Source of the DNA: Algicella marina
GTDB lineage: Bacteria > Pseudomonadota > Alphaproteobacteria > Rhodobacterales > Rhodobacteraceae
NCBI RefSeq assembly: GCF_009931615.1
Contig: NZ_CP046620.1
Coordinates: 3,890,501 to 3,954,500 of the forward strand
DNA: 64,000 nt
Direction of reading: 5' to 3'
Part shown: positions 60,104 to 64,000 of the stretch, in pieces
Numbering within the stretch: the first letter of the stretch is position 1
How the letters are laid out: each line of letters starts with the position of its first letter
The notes under the pieces: model-generated
Database searches by the model: none
The model's input: the letters and a program-made list of their open reading frames with translations, nothing else
Told to the model about the DNA's origin: nothing
Position numbers and translations under genes: made by a program

Positions 60104-61303
60104 ATGGAAGGTGCGGTAGATACCGGCGCGGCCGATTTTCAGGACGACATTGACGCCATAGGACGCAGCACTCAGGTTCCGACCCTGCTGGACACGGTGC
60201 TTCTGGCGACGGGTATGGGCTTTGCCGCCGTGGCGCGGGTAACCGAATCCCGCTGGATCACTTGCCGAACGGCCGATTACATTTCCTTCGGCCTGGAGCC
60301 GGGAAGCGAGTTGGACGTTGAAACGACGCTGTGTAACGAGGTTCGGGAATCCAGCCAAGAGATCGTCATCAACGACGTGATGAACGACGAGATATACTGC
60401 AATCATCACACGCCGGCGCAGTACGGATTTCGCAGTTACATTTCCGTACCGATCACGCTGGAGGATGGGCGTTTCTTCGGCACGTTGTGTGCCATCGACC
60501 CGGAGCCGCGGAACCTGAAGGACGAGCGGGTGCTTTCGATGTTCCGGCTGTTTGCCCGGTTGATCGGCGAGGGACTGGATGCGGACGTCAAGCTGCGAAA
60601 ATCCGAACAGGCGGTGGCGCGCGAGCGACACCTTTCGGAGGTACAGGAACGGTTCATCGCCATCCTGGCGCATGATCTGCGCAGCCCGGTCAACGTCATA
60701 TCGTCCGGTTTGCGGATGCTGGAGCGCTTTGGCGTGGACGGTCAGGCGAAACAGGTCGTGACGCTGCTGAAAGGCTCCGTCGGGCGGATGTCCAACCTGA
60801 TCGAGGACCTGCTGACCCAGGCGCGGGAGCGGCAGGGTACGGCGATTATCGTGCGGCCGGAACTCAACGATGAGTTGCCGCCGATTTTGCACACGTTAGT
60901 CGAAGAGTTGAATGCCGTGCTTCCGGACCGGGAGATCGCGGCGGACATCAGCCTTCCGGAAATGATCCGCTGCGACAGTGCCCGGCTTGCGCAACTGGTA
61001 TCGAACCTGCTGGCAAACGCTGTGACCCACGGCACGTCTGGCGATGCCATTGATTTCAAGGCGACGGTCGAGGATGGGACACTCGTCGTGGCGGTGGCGA
61101 ATGGCGGCGATCCCATTCCGCCAGAGCAACAGGCCAACCTGTTTCTTCCGTTCGAGCAGGGCGGGGAACGGTCCAGCAAGGAAGGGCTGGGGCTGGGGCT
61201 GTACATTGCGGCGGAGATCGCGAAGGGTCATGGCGGCACACTGGAGGTGGGCCATGCGGACGGCAGGACGATCTTCACCTTCACGATGCCGGACGCTGTC
61301 TGA
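60104..61303 (+). CDS. Sensor histidine kinase with N-terminal GAF domain
   Basis: A 399-residue soluble kinase. GAF domain at about 25-155 (SYISVPITLEDGRFFGTLCA near 111-130). HisKA phospho-acceptor in FIAILAHDLRSPVN with His190. ATPase domain with N box (LVSNLLANAVTHG) and G2 box (KEGLGLGLYIAAEIAKGHGG). No transmembrane segment, so it senses an intracellular ligand or partner. A CNHH cluster in the GAF domain (99-102) could bind metal or haem. No response regulator is adjacent, making it an orphan kinase. It follows the LpxR pair by about 166 bp. Confidence 0.9.
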   Translation: MEGAVDTGAADFQDDIDAIGRSTQVPTLLDTVLLATGMGFAAVARVTESRWITCRTADYISFGLEPGSELDVETTLCNEVRESSQEIVINDVMNDEIYCNHHTPAQYGFRSYISVPITLEDGRFFGTLCAIDPEPRNLKDERVLSMFRLFARLIGEGLDADVKLRKSEQAVARERHLSEVQERFIAILAHDLRSPVNVISSGLRMLERFGVDGQAKQVVTLLKGSVGRMSNLIEDLLTQARERQGTAIIVRPELNDELPPILHTLVEELNAVLPDREIAADISLPEMIRCDSARLAQLVSNLLANAVTHGTSGDAIDFKATVEDGTLVVAVANGGDPIPPEQQANLFLPFEQGGERSSKEGLGLGLYIAAEIAKGHGGTLEVGHADGRTIFTFTMPDAV

Positions 61304-61359
61304 CGGATTTTGCCGGCGGGACTTGACTCCGCGACCGTGCCGTTTAAAAAGCGGGCTTC

Positions 61360-61384
61360 GGTCGGGGCCAGCCCCGGCTGTTTT
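61360..61384 (+). terminator. Possible intrinsic terminator after the histidine kinase gene
   Basis: GGTCGGGG (61360-61367) pairs with CCCCGGCT (61372-61379), including G-T pairs, over a 4-nt loop, followed by GTTTT. It lies 57 bp behind the kinase stop and 100 bp before rpsD. It could alternatively be a leader structure of rpsD. Confidence 0.45.
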
Positions 61385-61483
61385 GGTGTTTGTGGCCCCC
61401 GCGAGGGGATGCCTGTCGGCCGGAACCAAGGGTGGTGACGGCAAAGGAAAGCACCTTTCATACATTGATGAAAGGATCCAGCC

Positions 61484-62104
61484 GTGACCAAACGCACGTC
61501 TGCCAAGTACAAACTCGATCGCCGCATGGGCGAAAACATCTGGGGCCGCCCCAAATCGCCCGTCAACCGCCGTGAGTATGGCCCGGGCCAGCACGGCCAG
61601 CGCCGCAAGGGCAAGCTCTCCGATTTCGGTCTGCAGCTTCGCGCAAAGCAGAAGCTGAAAGGCTACTACGGCGACCTGACCGAAAAGCAGTTCCGCCGCA
61701 TCTATGCCGAAGCGACCCGTCTGAAGGGCGATACGGGTGAGAACCTCATCGGTCTGCTGGAGCGCCGCCTCGACGCCATCGTTTATCGCGCCAAGTTCGT
61801 GCCGACGATCTTTGCCGCACGGCAGTTCGTGAACCACGGCCATGTCACCGTGAACGGCCAGCGGGTAAACATCCCCTCCTACACCGTCAAGGAAGGCGAT
61901 GTGATCGCTGTTCGTGACCGGTCCAAGCAGTTGGCAGTCGTGCTGGAAGCCGTACAGCTGGCAGAGCGTGATGTGCCGGATTACGTGGCGGCTGATCACT
62001 CCAAGATGACTGCGGAATTCGTGCGTACCCCGTCGCTCTCCGACGTGCCTTACGCGGCGATGATGGAACCGCATCTGGTGGTCGAATATTACGCCAAGAA
62101 CTGA
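61484..62104 (+). CDS. rpsD: 30S ribosomal protein S4
   Basis: The 206-residue product is bacterial S4: [20 protein letters not shown] at the start, [16 protein letters not shown] near 35-50, the S4 RNA-binding domain [20 protein letters not shown] near 90-112 followed by [20 protein letters not shown], and the C-terminal [17 protein letters not shown]. The start is GTG 61484. It stands alone, unlike the alpha operon arrangement of enteric bacteria, and ends 26 bp before a strong terminator. Confidence 0.96.
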   Translation: MTKRTSAKYKLDRRMGENIWGRPKSPVNRREYGPGQHGQRRKGKLSDFGLQLRAKQKLKGYYGDLTEKQFRRIYAEATRLKGDTGENLIGLLERRLDAIVYRAKFVPTIFAARQFVNHGHVTVNGQRVNIPSYTVKEGDVIAVRDRSKQLAVVLEAVQLAERDVPDYVAADHSKMTAEFVRTPSLSDVPYAAMMEPHLVVEYYAKN

Positions 62105-62130
62105 TTTTTCCGACTTTCCGGAATTTGCGA

Positions 62131-62157
62131 GGCCGCCCCTTATCGGGCGGCCTTTCT
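62131..62157 (+). terminator. Intrinsic terminator of rpsD
   Basis: GGCCGCCC (62131-62138) pairs perfectly with GGGCGGCC (62145-62152) over a 6-nt loop and is followed by TTTCT. The stem also ends close to the convergent GGDEF/EAL gene, so it may act for both strands. Confidence 0.88.
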
Positions 62158-62175
62158 CGTATCATGGGCGGTGGT

Positions 62176-64000
62176 TCAGGCCGTTGCATTCGTTTCCGTG
62201 CGCAGGCTGCGGATTTCATTGATGAAGGTCTCGTAGGCGGCGGGGCGGCCATAGAGGAAGCCCTGAGCCGCATCGACACCGATTTCGCCGAGAACGGCGA
62301 GTTGCCTGTCCGTCTCCACGCCTTCGGCGGTGACCTGCATGCCGAGCGCATGGCAAAGTTCGGTTATCGCCGTTGCGACGGCGCGGGTTTGGGCGGAACT
62401 GTCCACAGTGCGAATGAGCGACCGGTCGATCTTGACGCTGTCTACGGGCAGATCCTGCAAGAGTCCGAGCGGGGCGTGGCCCAAACCGAAATCATCCAGC
62501 GTCATCCGGATTCCGAGATTGCGAAGAGCGATCATGGTTTCGCGGCAGCGGTCATCACGGTTGAGGAATGCGGTTTCTGTGAATTCCAGTTCAAGCGCCG
62601 AAGCGGGGCATCGCGTCAGCATCAGAACATCCTGCACCGTCTCGACCAGTGGGCCGACGAGGAGGCTGGTCGATATGTTGACTGCGACACGGCCATGAAA
62701 ACCGTGTTCCCGCCAGCCTGCCGCCGCGTTGCAGGCATGAGACAACATCTGGTGGGTGAGTTCGCGGATTTGCTGGGTGTCTTCGGCCACACGGATGAAC
62801 TCCATCGGGCTGATCATGCCGTGATCCGGATCCGTCCAGCGGGCGAGGGCCTCGAAACCGATCAGCCTGTCACTGGCTATTGCGATCTGGCGATGGAAGG
62901 CCGGTTTGATGACGCGGTCCTTCAGTGCTGAGCGCAAAGCGCTCTCGATGCCGATCTTGCGGCGTCTGTCGTCTTCCAGTGCTGCGCGGAATTCGACGAA
63001 GCGACCGCGCCCATCGCGCTTGGCCTCGTAGAGAGCAAGGTCGGCCCTGCGGAGGGCATCGGCGAGGCTGAGGCGGCCGGGTTCGAGCACCGTGAGGCCG
63101 ATGCTGGCACCCGTCTGGACCGTGTTCTCGCCGAAATCCACGGGCTCCGAGAGACGGGCAACGAGGTTTTCCGCCGTGCGGCGGGCAATGTCCGGGGCGT
63201 CCGATCCATGGAACAGCATCGCAAACTCGTCGCCACCGAGGCGGGCCGCGAAGCCACTGCCGGCTGCATGGGCCGAAAGTATCTCGCCAACATGCGTCAG
63301 CAGGGCGTCACCGACCGGATGGCCGAGGGTATCGTTGATCGTCTTGAACCGGTCGAGATCGATAAGAAGAAGAGCATGCGGCCTCGAGCTTGCCAGCGCG
63401 TCGGCGAGACGTTCTTCCAGCATCCGGCGATTTGCCAGCCCCGTGAGGCTGTCGTGATTGGCGACGTGGCGGATCCGGGCGGCCGCCCGCACCTGCACGG
63501 TGATGTCGGTGGCCAGAACGACAACACCGAGATACGTTCCTTCCGTATCGTAGATCGGGTTGATCCGAAGGCGGTAAGGGACACCGCGCGTGCGGGGGCT
63601 TTCTTCGGTGCCGTGTGCCGGAATGATTGCGATTTCGCACTCCAGGCCCTTGCGCTCCAGTATGGCGCTGGCAATGCGCTGCCTGTCCTGAGGGTCCTCG
63701 ATCTGTGTCATGCCGTTGCTGCCAATGCTGAATATATCGGCCAGCACGCGGCGGGCCGGTTCATTCTGGAAAACGATCTGGCCGTTTTCACGGATGATGA
63801 GGGCCGCGTCCTGGGTGGATTCGAGCGCTGCGCGGATGCGGCGCCGTTCGTCCCTGGCGACCTTGTCGGTGTGACGTCGAATGTCTGCCATCTCGATGGC
63901 GTCGCGGCGGAACACCTCAATGGCGCGGGCGACATCTCCGATCTCGTCAGTTCGGTCCAGACCGGCAGGTGAGTGGCCGTAGTTTCCGGCCTGAATATGG
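62176..64000 (-). CDS. HAMP-PAS-GGDEF-EAL protein, 5' end beyond the right edge
   Basis: The frame is open to the right edge. The outermost residues (GNYGHSPAGLDRTDEIGDVA, then RAIEVFRRDA) are the second half of a HAMP linker, so the gene certainly starts outside the window. Next come a PAS domain (AALIIRENGQIVFQNEPARR), an intact GGDEF (AARLGGDEFAMLF, after HDSLTGLANRR) and an intact EAL (GFEALARWTDPDHG), the diguanylate cyclase and phosphodiesterase of c-di-GMP turnover. No RxxD inhibitory site precedes GGDEF. A GTG at 63915 lies inside the HAMP domain. Upstream membrane helices are presumed. Confidence 0.92.
   Translation of the reverse strand, partial: HIQAGNYGHSPAGLDRTDEIGDVARAIEVFRRDAIEMADIRRHTDKVARDERRRIRAALESTQDAALIIRENGQIVFQNEPARRVLADIFSIGSNGMTQIEDPQDRQRIASAILERKGLECEIAIIPAHGTEESPRTRGVPYRLRINPIYDTEGTYLGVVVLATDITVQVRAAARIRHVANHDSLTGLANRRMLEERLADALASSRPHALLLIDLDRFKTINDTLGHPVGDALLTHVGEILSAHAAGSGFAARLGGDEFAMLFHGSDAPDIARRTAENLVARLSEPVDFGENTVQTGASIGLTVLEPGRLSLADALRRADLALYEAKRDGRGRFVEFRAALEDDRRRKIGIESALRSALKDRVIKPAFHRQIAIASDRLIGFEALARWTDPDHGMISPMEFIRVAEDTQQIRELTHQMLSHACNAAAGWREHGFHGRVAVNISTSLLVGPLVETVQDVLMLTRCPASALELEFTETAFLNRDDRCRETMIALRNLGIRMTLDDFGLGHAPLGLLQDLPVDSVKIDRSLIRTVDSSAQTRAVATAITELCHALGMQVTAEGVETDRQLAVLGEIGVDAAQGFLYGRPAAYETFINEIRSLRTETNATA

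Noticed and set aside
61323-61350. Possible promoter TTGACT-N16-TAAAAA in front of rpsD
   Set aside because: It lies just ahead of a hairpin with a T-run that looks like a terminator, and the -10 match is weak, so I do not annotate it.
1-64000. tRNA, rRNA, CRISPR arrays and insertion sequences
   Set aside because: No cloverleaf, rRNA core, spaced direct repeats or transposase motifs were recognised anywhere in the window.

Overview
The window is a GC-rich chromosomal segment of an alphaproteobacterium, most likely a Rhodobacterales (Rhodobacteraceae/Roseobacter-type) marine or soil heterotroph. This is an inference from family content: plant-type GshA, a YqgE/DsbD-like/5-FCL neighbourhood with a probable 6S RNA, a dihydroorotase-like protein missing its metal ligands, a DUF1244 protein, a Hint-like protein, a TRAP transporter and GcvT-fused flavin dehydrogenase. 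No phage, insertion sequence, CRISPR array, tRNA or rRNA was seen. The codon and base style looks uniform, so this reads as core chromosome with a few accessory modules.

Layout. 0-5.5 kb (+): a polyamine uptake/catabolism operon (PotH end, PotI, agmatinase, glutamine-synthetase-like gamma-glutamyl ligase, FAD amine oxidase, alpha/beta hydrolase). 5.6-9.4 kb (-): a dimethylglycine/sarcosine-type dehydrogenase with GcvT domain and an HTTM-type membrane pair. 9.6-13.5 kb: D-amino-acid aminotransferase, SPOR-like membrane protein, PhnM, DUF1244, N-formylglutamate amidohydrolase. 13.7-19.8 kb: pyruvate kinase, divergent Lrp regulator/RhtA-like exporter, L35-L20 with terminator, hexapeptide acyltransferase, GshA. 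19.9-22.4 kb: MBOAT plus SGNH acyl-transfer pair. 22.5-25.1 kb (-): GbsR-type regulator with two membrane proteins and two matching 20-bp operators, then two DUF805 proteins. 25.2-28.9 kb: plsY, PyrC-like pseudo-dihydroorotase, GNAT, pyrB. 29.5-34.6 kb (+): uracil-DNA glycosylase, lysozyme-like amidase, DUF2259, SGNH-like, phosphoesterase, MoaB, Nudix. 34.7-39.7 kb (+): RND efflux adaptor and pump. 39.8-42 kb: 5-FTHF cyclo-ligase, 6S RNA candidate, DsbD-like, YqgE. 42-47 kb (-): a three-gene operon of secreted single-CxxCH protein, class III cyclase/ATPase and Crp/Fnr regulator. 47.2-51.4 kb: degenerate Hint protein, pyrE, hydroxypyruvate-isomerase-like, Gfo/Idh/MocA, UspA. 51.5-57.6 kb (-): TRAP transporter operon with amidase, small membrane protein and 2-hydroxyacid dehydrogenase, preceded by a stand-alone Lrp-type ligand-binding domain. 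57.9-64 kb: tandem LpxR-like outer membrane proteins, GAF histidine kinase, rpsD with terminator, and the C-terminal part of a HAMP-PAS-GGDEF-EAL protein running off the right edge.

The most noteworthy signals are: (i) a tandem repeat with an exact 11-bp period, consensus TATGGGTTYGG, found in two intergenic regions 44 kb apart and followed each time by a small hairpin; (ii) the CxxCH protein/cyclase/Crp-Fnr operon, which looks like a self-contained signalling unit; (iii) two near-identical palindromes that define a likely autoregulated GbsR operon; (iv) a 6S RNA candidate in front of the 5-FTHF cyclo-ligase gene; and (v) a tandem helical repeat fused to the C terminus of the RND adaptor.
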